Origin: Cyanophora paradoxa
Lineage: Eukaryota > Glaucocystophyceae > Cyanophorales > Cyanophoraceae
Reading direction: 5' to 3'
DNA: 64,000 nucleotides
NCBI GenBank assembly: GCA_004431415.1
Contig: QPMI01000104.1
Coordinates: 186,001-250,000, forward strand
Shown: positions 48,401-60,400 of the stretch, piece by piece
How positions within the stretch are numbered: position 1 is the first letter of the stretch
How the letters are laid out: every line of letters starts with the position of its first letter
Notes under the pieces: model-generated
Databases searched by the model: none
Told to the model about the DNA's origin: nothing
What the model saw: only the letters and a program-made list of their open reading frames with translations
Position numbers and translations under genes: made by a program

Positions 48401-51400
48401 GCATGGCGGCCAGGTCGGCCCCGCCGCGGGCCTTCGTCGTCGACGTCGGCGCGTTGTGCACGGCCTCCGCGTGGACGAAGCCGGGCGTGGCCGGCAGCGG
48501 GCCCTTTCCACCCTCGATGAGGTCCTCTTGTTTGTTGCGGAACATTCGGAACTCGTCCTGCCGTCCGCCGGATTACAAAGGGAAGAATGCGGCGGATCGC
48601 ATTAGGAGGAGAGGCGAGGGCGCGCTCGCCTGCTCGATCTCGAGCATTTCCATCTCGTCGTCGCCGTCCCCGCGGTCCTTGCCCGCCCACATCCGCTTCC
48701 AGTCCGGCTCGTCGTGATTCAACCTGCGCGCGAAAAATGTTGGCGCGAAAATCGTGCGCGAAAATCGCCGAATCGCCGAATCGCCGAGTACACGTCGCAC
48801 CAAAGGATGTGAGACTCGAAGGAGATGCGCCACACAATTACGGAAATGGTGAATACGAAGAACAGACCGCCGACGCCCGCCTGCCGTGCACAGATTGAAC
48901 ATCGACATCGGTTGCGCAGGGCGACTCGAAACAGTAGACATCTCAGCTGCGAAACGCGAACCAGGAGGATGGCGCCCGTGGTTCGCCAGTAGGTATCGTT
49001 CAAACGCGCCGTGGCGGCGCACGCGAGGACGAACCCCTGCGCGACAAACAAACAAACAAAGGTTCAGACATGCTTAATGAAGGTTTACAAACTAACAATA
49101 AAAGCTTATACAAAAGATGCCTCGCGCCGCGAGATCGGACGCGTGGCTCGCGCGGCAGCGGAGGAAAGCCCATGGATTGCCGCGCGAGCCACGCGCGAGC
49201 CACGCGTCCGATCTCGCGGCGCGAGGCATCTTCTATATAAGCTTTTATTGTTAGTTTGTAAACCTTCATTAAGCATGTCTGAACCTTTGTTTATTTGTTA
49301 AAGTCCTTCATTAAGCATGTCTGAATCTGTTCCGCGAAGCGGAACAGAGGAGGCGATTGCGATTGCGATCGCGACGATGCGAGACGGCTTCTATGTGTGA
49401 TATATATAACGGAGGCGGCGCGGAGCCGAACGGAAACGCGCGCGGACAGTTTCGATGCATGCTGAAAAACAACGGAGGCAGTCTCGAAATTAAGGCGCGC
49501 GTACCTCGTAGGCGATGATGAGGACGGTGATCTGGGGCTTGGGGAACCAGAGGACCTTGGGCGTCTCCTTGAACTTGAAGACGTAGCGGCAGAGGAGGTA
49601 GGCCAGGACCTGGAGGACCGTCACGCCGATGAAGATCACCGCCGTCCAGAACCTGCGCGAAAGAATCAGAAGGGATCTGCATGGCTCAGTGCATGGCTTG
49701 GGGGTGGTTACAAGCTCTCTTGCAGGAACGGAGCGCCGATCTCGCCTGCAGCGCGCTCAGCTCAGCAGCCGAAGGCGACTTTCTAACTTCAGAGCAGCAC
49801 CTCCCAGCTCTCGGCTGAACGAGTTGATGCCCAGGAGGTGCCTCCCGCGCTGCTTGTTCCCGCCCCCGGAGCCCTGCTGCCCGAACTGCCCAGCAAAGTT
49901 AGGAGACGAATATCTGACCGCGCTGCGTTATCAACGCGTACCCCTCCAAAGTAGAACATCGTCCACTGGAGTAAGTCTTAGTTAGAAAAGAAGCGAACGA
50001 GCGAACGAGCAGAGGCTCACCTGAGTGGAAGTCGACGTGGAGTTGTATGTGCCCGGCAGGGGCATCGACAGGAAGCTGCAGGGGATCGGAGCCTCATAAT
50101 CAGCCACAAGGCGCAGGCGCGAGCAACGACTGATGTATATCTCGCCTGGTCTCAGAGATGAACTGTGCCTGGTTGATGATGCCGAACGCGCCGCCGCCGG
50201 AGGCCCCGCCCGCGCCGCCGCCGATGCTGCCGCCCATGGACGCGCCGACCGAGCTGCCGATGGACGACGCCACGCCCGACGCGACGGCGACGGCGACCGC
50301 CACCGTGATGGCGCGGCCGATCGCCTCGCCCACGTCGGTGTCGTCGGCCCCCGGGGGCGCCTTCCCCTCGCAGATCGCCTGCGCGATGTTGATCGCCGCC
50401 TTCTCGACCTCCTCCTGCAGCTCCAGCGTGACGGGGAGCATTGTTGTCGTGTTCGGCTGCGGCGCAATGCGTGAGGGCCCGTCGCGACGCGTGTCGAGGA
50501 TGGCCGGCTTGACCGCGGCAGCACCTGAGTGACGATCTCGCGGAAGAAATCGAATCCGCCCTCGAAGGCGTAGCCATCCGCTACGCTGGGCACCGCGTAA
50601 ACCTGCGTGCCGCCACAAAAGCCATTATTATCCAGCGGTCACAAATCAAGTTCGACGAAGGGAGCGCGCACGTTGTTGCGGCGGCGGGCGAGGATGCTGG
50701 CGTTGCGGGCCTCGCCGGCGTCGAGGGGCTCGTCAAAGCTCACGACCAGCATCGAGCGGACGATGCCCTGAGCCCGGGGGCGACGCCGTCAGGACCGCCG
50801 GGGGCGTGAGCGCGCACGGCCGCAGTGAAGCGCACTGTGCGGCGGGTCGCTTCGACCGCAAGGCGGCCTGCGTCCAGGCCGCGGGCGAGCAGGCGCGGCT
50901 GCGAAGGGTACGTTTCCTGCAGCGGGCATCAAGAGCAAACGGGCCGGGAAAACGGGGCTTGCTCCACGGCCGGGGCGAACGGAGGGCAGCCGCTTGGAGA
51001 CGATGGCGTCGCAGGCCGTCTTCACTTCCGCACGTTCGATGACGACGCTCGCGTTGCCCGCCGGCGGCAGCCCGTACCGCACGATCCACGCGTACGACTC
51101 GGGCCCCTGCGCGCGCCGCCCCGGCCCGTGAGGACGAGGACGGCGGCCGGCGGGCGCGAGCGGCGAGGGTGGCGGGCGCGCCTGGAGCCAGAAGGGGCGG
51201 AGGAGCTTCTGGAGGAAGCTGCTGGTGATGACGCCGTACGCGGCGGACGAGGTGGACGCGTCCAGAAGGATCACGAGGTCCTGCGGAGAGAGGAGGCCAG
51301 GCCGTCAGCGCGGAATACGGGAGGGACTCGCTGATCACGATCACGATCAGCCAAGCAGCTTAAGCTTACCTTCGCTACGTTGCAGGTGTACTCTGTGTGA

Positions 51401-54400
51401 GAGGGAAGAAAATCAAATAGTCAGATCGAGCAAAATTTCGAAGCCTTCTAAATTCAGCAGACCGTCAACGACGAAGAGTGTCAGGGTGTCCGACTCGGAG
51501 TACGAGTTCTCGTCGTCGAGCGCTGGAGGCCGCGCGTCACTAAAGCTTACGGGGGGTGCAACAACGCGTCGCGTCTCTCGAGCGAGCGACCGCTCACCGA
51601 TGGCGCGGATGGCGTACGTCCCGACCTTGAGGCTCAGCGAGAGGGAGTCGGTGGTGGAGGCCTGCAGCACGCCGTCCACGTACCTGCGCGCCATAAGTAA
51701 CTAATTAATGCGTTTTCATCGCAGAAAACGAATTAATTAGTTACTTAAGTGTGCGCATTACTTAAGTGTTTTACGGTATCAATCACGGGCGGCAGCGCGC
51801 GCGCGGACCACTCGTAGGAGGAGACGATGCCGGGGGCCGGGTCGAACGCGGCTGCGACGATGTCGGACTTGCCGATCTTCGTCTTCGGGTCGACGATGAT
51901 GTACGAGTAGCGCGACGCGGGAATGATCGTCAGTGTCGGCAGGTTCGGCGGCGCGTTGACTGCCCGTAACTATCAGAGCCCGGAAGTCGGTTTGCCGCTA
52001 AGAACGCGCGCGTGCACCGGAGGCTTCGGCGGGCGCGAAGCTGACGCTCCGGACGGGGAGGGCGGCGAGGGCGTGGCGGCGCAGGCCGGAGAGGGTGCTG
52101 CTCGGGAAGCTCGCCGGCGTCATCCCCGCCAGCTTCTCGGCGACCTCCGTCCCGGTGAGGCCTGCGAGTGTCGTCCTCGTTAATTATAAGGTCGGAGAGT
52201 AAATAAGCGCCGCGAGCTGCACCAGGAATGGCGGGGATCTGGGCGGATACGGCCGGACCGCCGCCCGTGGGGCACGCGGCGGCGCGGACTCCGCCCAAGG
52301 AGGCGGGGCTGAGGGTCTGCGAGAGGTGCCTGCCGAAAGCCGCGGCCAGAGGCTCGAGGACGGTGCTCGCGTTGAACGTCGCCGCAAACGCGAATGCGTC
52401 AGCGCCCTCCACGCAGATCGTCGCCGTCACCACTGCGCGCGCCACATTTCACAACAAGAACTGACTTCGATTAAGCGAGCTCCAGGCGAGCGCACGCTTG
52501 CGGTGAAGCATCGTAACCGCAACTTCCGTCGTCGCGGTCTGGCCAGACGGTGAACCAGGAACTTGTGAAAGCCGCTCGCGATCGTGAAGCAGCGCACCTG
52601 GCCCAGGCGGTCGGTGACGGTGAGCCGGAAGACCGACCGCCCGACGCGCAGGCGCCGGACGTCCGTCTGCTGCGCGGAGTCGCTGGCGAGCACCGCGGGC
52701 CGCTTCGGGTCCGACAGCTCGACCTCTACCCACGTGAAGCCCGACACGGGCTTCCCGTCGCAGGTCAGACTGCCTTCGGCGCTCAGGAGGGCCGAACCCC
52801 GCCCGGACTCGAGGGTTATCTCCTTGGCGGGGCCTGCAAAGCGGTGAGCAGAGCGCGGCGTGGCCGTCCTGCGGCGCCGGCGCGCGCACCGATCTTCGAC
52901 GTCGTTTCCGATACGGCGGCGACGGCGGTGGGCGGCTTGCCAAGGCACGGGTCCGGCTGAGTAGCTGCGCGAGATATTCGTCAGTAAGAACAAGCTCACG
53001 CCTCACGCCGCTCCGCAATTGAAAAGAAAGCTGCGCACGGGTGGCGACGGCGAAGGGATCGCTGGTCCCCGACACGCCCTCTACCGTCACGTTCACGCGG
53101 TAGGTGCCCGCCTCGCCGACGGTCCACTGCGCCGTCTGAAGCTCGTTGCTCGCAGCGAACGTCTGCGAAAAATGAGCTGTGTGTAATGGCGAGAGCAGAA
53201 GAGTCAGCGACCGACCCGCAGGACGGTGCCCGACGAGGAGAGGATCGCGACGGTTGCCTCGACGCTGCGTGGAAGCGACACTGTCGTCCAGCGGATGCTG
53301 AGAACGCGAGGGGCGTCGACGCCAGGCGGCGCGGCGCTGAGCGGGAGGTCGCTCGATCGGGCTCGCACGTGTACGCCTGGCCCGTCTGGACGTTGGGGAT
53401 CTTTTCGACGGTGACGGACGGGGCGCCGGTGGCCGTCACTGCGAACTGCGCGCTCACGCTCGAGATGCGGAAATCGGCCACTCCGATCTGCGACCCGGCG
53501 ACGCGCGGTGAGACCAAAACAATGAAGCAAGTCTGAGACGTCTTTAAATGACGCCGAGGCACCTCAACAATGTAGCGTCCTGCGCCGACGGTGTCAGACG
53601 ATAGCGAATCAGCGAAACGATTTGAACGAAACCGCACCAGTGGCGACATCAGTCGGGACCGCCCACACATACGAGCCCTGCGCGCGGGATAAGTCGAAGA
53701 TATTGTTCAATATTCGAAACTTCGGTTCCGGCGCACGGTGTTGGGCGCCCGCGTGGCAATGGACTGCGAAGCGAGGCATCAAAGGCGTGAATAGATCGGC
53801 CAGCGAGAAACACGCACGGAGATGACGCCGTCGCTGCGGATCAGGCGGATTCCGCACGTGAGGGCGGCGACGTTGGCCAGGTCCCACCGGAGGGTCACCC
53901 GCTGGCCCGTCGAGAACGACTGCCGCCCGTCGGGCAGGCGCACGAGCACTGCAAATTCATAGCCGTGAGCGCCCAAGTAACAGACAAAGCGCTGAGTGCC
54001 GCACAGTACGCCGCGGGCGACTCGATGAGGAAGCGCGTGCTCGTGCCGCGAATGGGATTCCCGTCGACGCTCGCGCTGATCTCGAAGAAGAAGATGCCGG
54101 CGCCGAGAGCCGGGGGCGGGATGTACTGGAACGAGCCGGTGTTCTCACGCACAGCAATCTGCACGACATTCAGCAGCAAGCTGGAGATTGCTGGAAATGG
54201 CGCACGGGAATGCGGGTGCCGGTGGCGAAGTTGGCGATGGAAATCTGAACCCTGGCGTCCGTCGGCACGCCGGCGCTGATCCAGCGGATGAGGAACGGAG
54301 AGCCGACGAAGAGCGTGGCGATCTGCGGCGCAGCAAGAGTAAGAGATCTTGAAGATCTTTAAGAGAGATTTTTAAGCGGTTTATTGGCATTGGCAACGAG

Positions 54401-57400
54401 GCGAGTAGCAGTGCAGTGATTCAGTGACGCGCACGTCTTCGCTGGTCGCGGAGGGCGACTGGAAGACAATGCCCGCTGCGTAGAGTTCGAGTAAACGACA
54501 GAGTGAACAACAGAAGATGGGTATACGGAGAACGCACGCTGGCAGTTGCCGCCGATACAGAAGGCAACCGTCTTCCCCGCGGCAGCGTCGGCAGGCACTT
54601 CCGCCTAAATATGCGAATCAGCAACGGAGCGATCAGGCCTAGGACGCGCGCGCGCTAACCTGGACGACGTAGATGCCCGTCGGGAGGGTGCGGCTGATAT
54701 TCCAGATGAAATCTCCCGTGTTCTCGAGCAGGCGCCGGCCCGTGGACGTCCCGTTTGTTGTCTTTTGCGACAGCTTCACTGAGGGCGCGATTGTCTGCGA
54801 ATCGGAACGGCTCATGACTCGCAAAACAAAAGCAGATCAAGAGCCCGCAGGACGAACGCGGAGGACGGTGAGGTCGGGGAAGGAGAGGAGGGAGATGGTG
54901 GCCAAGGACTCTCCGGGGGCGGGGTTCGACGTGAAGATGGAGAGCTGGTAGATGTTGCCCTGGAACCAGTTCGAGTTGTACTGCGGGCCCGCCACGGTGA
55001 CAGCGTACGCTGCGCAGCGGCGCGGTGAGGCGCGAGTGGCGGGAACGCTGATTTCGTGGCGGCATGCGCACGGCGGATGAAGAACTCGGCCGAGTCAGCG
55101 GACGTGACGCCGGCGGCGGTGGCGCATTGGACGCGGAAGAAGTAGCGGCCGGGGGCGGCGTTGTCGGCCTTCCACGTGACGGAGCCGACCGTCGACGTCG
55201 TCGACGTCGTCAGCGTCTGCTGTTGCAAGTGAGAGGCGCATTGGAGAGAGGCCGCGGCTCGCGCCTGGAGGTTCGCTTGGGACGTGGCGGAAACGAGCGT
55301 GACGGTGACCTCCTGCTGCAGGGCGAGGCCGCGCGTCGCCCACGTGACGGGCAGCGAGTCGCCGAGGATGACCTCCGAGACCGCAGTGGGGGAGAGCAGC
55401 GTCACCCCCACGCTCAGCGAGTTGATCGCGTCCTCGACTGCGGACCGGACCGTCTGACACCGACAACGAAGCAGTTACCGCGAGTGCACATGTGTGAACG
55501 CACCGGACAGGACGCGGAAGGGATCGCTGAGGAGGACGAGAGGCCTGGTCACGGAGGGGCCCGTCAGCCGCACAGAGACCTGCACGCAGCCGAGGGCGCC
55601 ATCAGGAATGGGAAATTGGGAATGCAGAGGTTGAAAGAGCGCGCCTGGTAGAGCCCTGGGACCGCGGTCGCCGACACAGGGAAGGAAGCCGCGCCGTTAT
55701 TGAAGCCGAAATAAACGGACTGCCCGAATTTCAGGGACGGGAATCGTTTCGCGAAGAGGGGAAGGGGACGCGCCTGGGTGCGGGACCGGTCGACGGGGAA
55801 GGCGGTGACCTCGGCGGACGTGTAGGTCGCCGGGTTGGAGGCCCACGAGATGGAGTACGTGCCGCCGACAACGACCAGTGACGTCGAAGTCGGGTAGAGC
55901 ACCTGCGGCGGCAGCGACGCGGCCGTCGCGCCCGAGCCCGCTGGAAGCGTGGATTAATATGGCAAAGCACGTTATGTCCGTGCGAGGACGCACAGAGAGT
56001 CGGCAGAGGGTCGGGGCCCCAGCCGACGAGCGACGCGGTCCCGAGCGCGTAGAGGTTGCCAGCGTACACCGTCGACCCGACGCCCCACAGGAGCGGCGCG
56101 GCGGTGCGGGCGGGGAAGGCGGCCGCCGAGCCAACGGGCGCGACCTTGGACCAGACTTCCGCACCGACATCGTAGATGAAGAGCTCGCCAGCGACGACGG
56201 GCGACGCGGCGGCGCCGTAGCCGCCCGCCACGAACAGCTGCTCAAGGAGTTAGAGGCGGCCACTGACGGCGCTTGCAGGCGCGGGCGGTCGGACCCTGTC
56301 GCCGGCGTCGGAGGCATGCATGACGGCAAAGGCGCGGGCCGACGGCGCGCTCGCCGAAGTCATGTCCAGGAGCTGCGAGGTGCCGCTTTCGATCTCGATC
56401 TCGAGCCTGCGAGGCACGGTCGCATAAGACTCTGACGCATGCATGCAGAGCCCGAGATGAAACGCACAGGTCGCTGAAGAAGGCGGCGCCGCCAGTGCCG
56501 ACGCCGCCGAAGACGTACACGACGGTCCCCACGACGGCCGAGGCCGCGCCGTAGCGGCCCGGCACGAGGGGGCTCGGGTCCGAGCTCGCGTACCAGCTCG
56601 AAGACGCGATGTCGAAGAACCAGACGTCGGAGAGGGCGTTCCCGGCCGCGTCGGCACCGCCGTAGAGCAGCAGAGTCGCGTCGCCGACGGCGGCGAGCGT
56701 GGCGGCGCTGCGGGCCGGCGGCGCGAGGTCGGTGCTAGGCGTGACGACGCTCCACGCAGACGCCGTCGTCGAGTAGGCGAGGAGCGTGCTCGTCGCCGCG
56801 CCGTTGCTGAGGCCGCCAAAGGCTGCGAGCAGAGACGCCTCAAATCGCAGCGTAAATGCAATGAAAAACTGGACTAACCGTAGATGACGGGCTCCAGGCA
56901 CGCGAAGGCCGCTTGGGCAGCGCCGGTTGTGGAGGAGGGCCCATTCGTCCATGCGCCGCGGTTGAGGCTGAACGAGCGGACGCGGAGCGAGGCCGCGTCG
57001 ATCGCCGACGAGACGGCAAAGAGCGTCGCGCCGAAGGAGCACAGCGCGTCGTAGTGGCCGTCCGACGCCGCCACGCTCGTCCAGTAGCCGGCTGCAAAAG
57101 ACACGTCGCCTCGGCGCCGGGCGCTGAGGCGAGAGCGGCCGTACCAGGCTGTGCGCCGGGATTCGAGATCTCCTCCATGTCGACAAGGGCGAGACCCTGT
57201 ACCAGCGAGACAGACTGTGAGCCCGAGTCCACAGCTTCCGCCAGCGTCGACGCCGCCTTCGGGCAATGAATCAGAGAGCGGCGTTTTTGACTTCATGGGT
57301 GAGCCCGGCGAACCGTGCCGCTTGCGGGGCCTGACCCGAGGCTGGCAGTCAGGAGGCTCTGCCCGCCACTCTGCGCGAGGCGGCGCCGGGCCGTCGACAG

Positions 57401-60400
57401 GGTCGCTTGTGTTCCGGATGCGGCCGAAACCTGCAAGAAGCATATGTCGAGATCAGCCACAAGAGACATCATGAAGAATGCAGCAATGCAGCGACGCGCC
57501 TGGTCGAGGACAGCGGTGACGCTGTTCGTGGTGAGGTCCGCGCGGATGAGGACAGTCGTCTCCTCCGCCGGCGCGCACGAGAGCGACACGGCCGGCCTCC
57601 CCGCGTCCGCCTGCGACAGCAAGCACGCCTGGCCCGCCTCGCACCCGGTGTCGCGGACTGCAGAGGCGTCAGCGAGGTTTGACTATTGTAAGACGACGGC
57701 GCGTTCTGGAAAGGCTCACCCGTCGAACCAGAGCCGAAAGCCCACAGGCGGAACTGGCTCAGGATGAGCCAGCCGCGGGCCTCGCTCTTCCCAGCGGTGT
57801 AGAGCGTGAGGTTGAGCCTCCCGCACTCGAGCCGCTCACCGGCGGCCGCAGACACGGGGTTCGTGCCGAGCTCGCTGCTCAGCGCCCACTCCACCATTTC
57901 CTGCGAAAATGGTCTGGCGGCCGAAAGAAAACGAATTCGAAGCCGCTGCGCACGCCGGTGACATCGGCAACAGCGATCTTGAAGAGGCTCCAGCGGCCGG
58001 TCTCCGCGATGCGGCCCGCTTGCAGCTGGAGCGCCCGTGCGGGACCCGCTGCGCCGCGTTCGTGGTTGATCGGACACTCAGCGCAACGAGCGGCAAAGCT
58101 TTCGCGCACCGGCGCCCTTCTTGATCGCGGGGTCGTTCCATCGGATGTTCGCGGTGGCGACTTGGTCGAAGGGCGACGGCTGCAGGGTCGAGTCTGCCGT
58201 CGAGACCGCGCTCTGTGCGGCAGATCGGCGGTGGTAACCATGGGCGCAGTTCGCAGAGAGCGCACCGTCCGGAAGCCCTTGCCGCGAAGGGGCCGCTCCA
58301 CGGGGACGCCGTCGATGTTGGCGCGCAGGCGCCCGCTCAGGCCGAACTGCCCGTCGTTGCTCAGCACCTGGAGCAGCATCGACTTGGACCTGGACGCCGT
58401 CGAGCCTGCGCGAACGCGAGCCGTTGGCGAGGCCGGCGCGGGTGGCAGCGGAAAAGGAAAACGCACCGAAGCGGTCCTCGACGGTGAACTCGTACTTGGA
58501 CGTCCCGCAGCCTGTGGAGACGTCCTCGTCGATCGCGCACGCCTGCACCACGTACCGCCCTGCGCCCCGCCCGGCCCCGCGTTGGACGAGGCGCGCGACG
58601 CGGTGCCGGCGGTGCCGACTGACGGACCGCCGACGGCGAAGTGCGGCGACGAGAGGGAAATGGACGTGGTGCGGCGGCTGCTCGCGAGGCCCGCCGGGCT
58701 GTTCACGACGTAGGAGCGGACGGCGCGGCGGCTGCGGGCGCTGAGGACGCTGATCCTGACGCCCGACACGAGGCCGCCCGTGATGTACGAGATCGGCAGC
58801 GCGCGCTCCAGGACGGGGTCTGCGGGGGCGAGCCCCAGCACCTCCGCCCTCGCTGCGGCGGGCTAAGGAACAGAGGCGAGCCTGAGCGGGTCGGGGCGCG
58901 GGCGGAACGCACCGGAGGCGACCTGCAGGCGGGCGAGGAAGCGGCCAAGGGCGAGGAAGAGCTGGCGGCCGCCCGGCAAGGGCTGCAGCACCGCCGACGC
59001 CCGCGTCTGCGCGTCGACCTGCGTGCACGGCTCGGTGGGGGGCGGGCGGGGGGCGCCGCAGCTGGACTCGCCTGGGCCTCGGTGAGGCCGAAGTCGCTGG
59101 GCGCGAGCAGGGTGCTCGACGCGATCGACCCGTCCGCCGTGGCCATGAGCCCGATGCGGGGCCCCGCCTGCATCGCCCGTCAGAAGTCTGCAGAGCGGGA
59201 GGCGCCGCAGACGGCCGTTGAGGGGCTCGCCTGGTTGCCGAGGGTGGCGACGACGAGATACGCGCGGCTGGTGAGGAACGCGATGGACGCGATCGCCTCG
59301 CCCGCCGCCAGCGGCGCGCCGCCCGCCGCAAAGACCCGCCGGAAGCCGGCGTTCCCCGAGCTCTTCAGCGACGCGCGGAAGACGCTGCCCGAGGTCGACA
59401 GGACGAACACGGCCGACTCGTCCGGCGACACGGCCAGCGCCCGCGGGCACTCTTCCCGCAGGCTCCCCTCCAGGCTGGTCACCTTCCCGCCCCGCTCGAC
59501 GAGGTGAAGGAAGACGGCCCCGTCGGCGTTGCAAGTGCCGCCCTGGACGCTCGTGGCGTCGTCGGACTGCAGGAAGACGGCCTTGGAGGCCTTTGCAGGC
59601 GCGGTTGCGGCGCCGAGGACGACGGGCTTGGTGCTGGAGGATCCCAGCTCGACGGGGCTCGCCGACAGGCCCGCCTCGGAGCTGAACACGCGGTAGATGG
59701 CCGGCCGCCGCGACCCGACGATCAGGGGCGCCCCCTCGCCAGTGGTTGTCGAGCCAAGGTAGACGCAGGACGAGGGGCTCGGGAGTGCGTCTTGCGTGAT
59801 GAACTGTCGCCCGACGTCGCCCGAGTCGCCCGGCGTGAAGCGAACAAACGAGAACGACGCTGCGAAACCGTCAAGCCGCAGTATGTGAAACTATACGAAG
59901 TCCGGCGGCCGGCGCACCATCGGGATCGACGGCGGCGTACGCGAACGTCCCGTCCGACGCGGCACACGTGACGGTGCCCGTCTCAGAGAGGAGCACGCCG
60001 CCGCGGAGCAGCGCGTCGGCACCGTCGGCGCCGGCGGTGGCGAGGCCATACTCGGTCGCCGGGCTCTTGGTGATGGCCGTCCCGACGGACTGCGCGGCGC
60101 CGCTGCTCGCGACGAAGGCGATCTGGTCCGAGCCGATGGGAAGCTCGAGGAGGCTGCTGCCCGGCGCCAGCCCGATGCCTGCCAGCAGCGGTCAGTCGAG
60201 TGTGCCGTACTTCACACCAACAGAAATCAAAGCAACGCCGCACCGCCGAAAGGGAGCGCCTGCGCGCTCGAGTAGGAGAGGAACGGGTTGACGACAGTCT
60301 CGCCGCCCGTCAGCGCGAAGGAGTATACGGCCGCGAGGTCGCCCAGCGGAACAGATGTGGACACGCGCTGCGCCGCGAGAAGCGCCCCCGTCGTTGTGCC

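Larger units (their letters stand above)
45500..50475 (-). other. C-terminal membrane block of the giant gene
   Basis: After a pre-membrane stretch (LELQEEVEKAAINIAQAIC, then SIGSSVGASMGGSIGGGAGG and INQAQFIS) come about eight hydrophobic segments: FWTAVIFIGVTVLQVLAYLL, GFVLACAATA, GGLFFVFTISVIVW, PAYLFIALQLGILIA, VLYVLAAWPF, VQLVINGLQLTVLGLLLA and IVAIGIIFLNQF among them. A large charged loop lies between (48183-48720: MEMLEIEQ, DEFRMFRNKQEDL, WFRRK). The order Gly-rich linker, INSFSRE, then the first membrane helix is seen in TRP/polycystin-like protist proteins, but no pore motif was identified, so channel activity is unproven. Confidence 0.6.

Noticed and set aside
51080-51290. Von Willebrand A domain in the giant gene (LVILLDAST)
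   Set aside because: Only one short strand-like motif is present and a full metal-ion site could not be followed across the exons.
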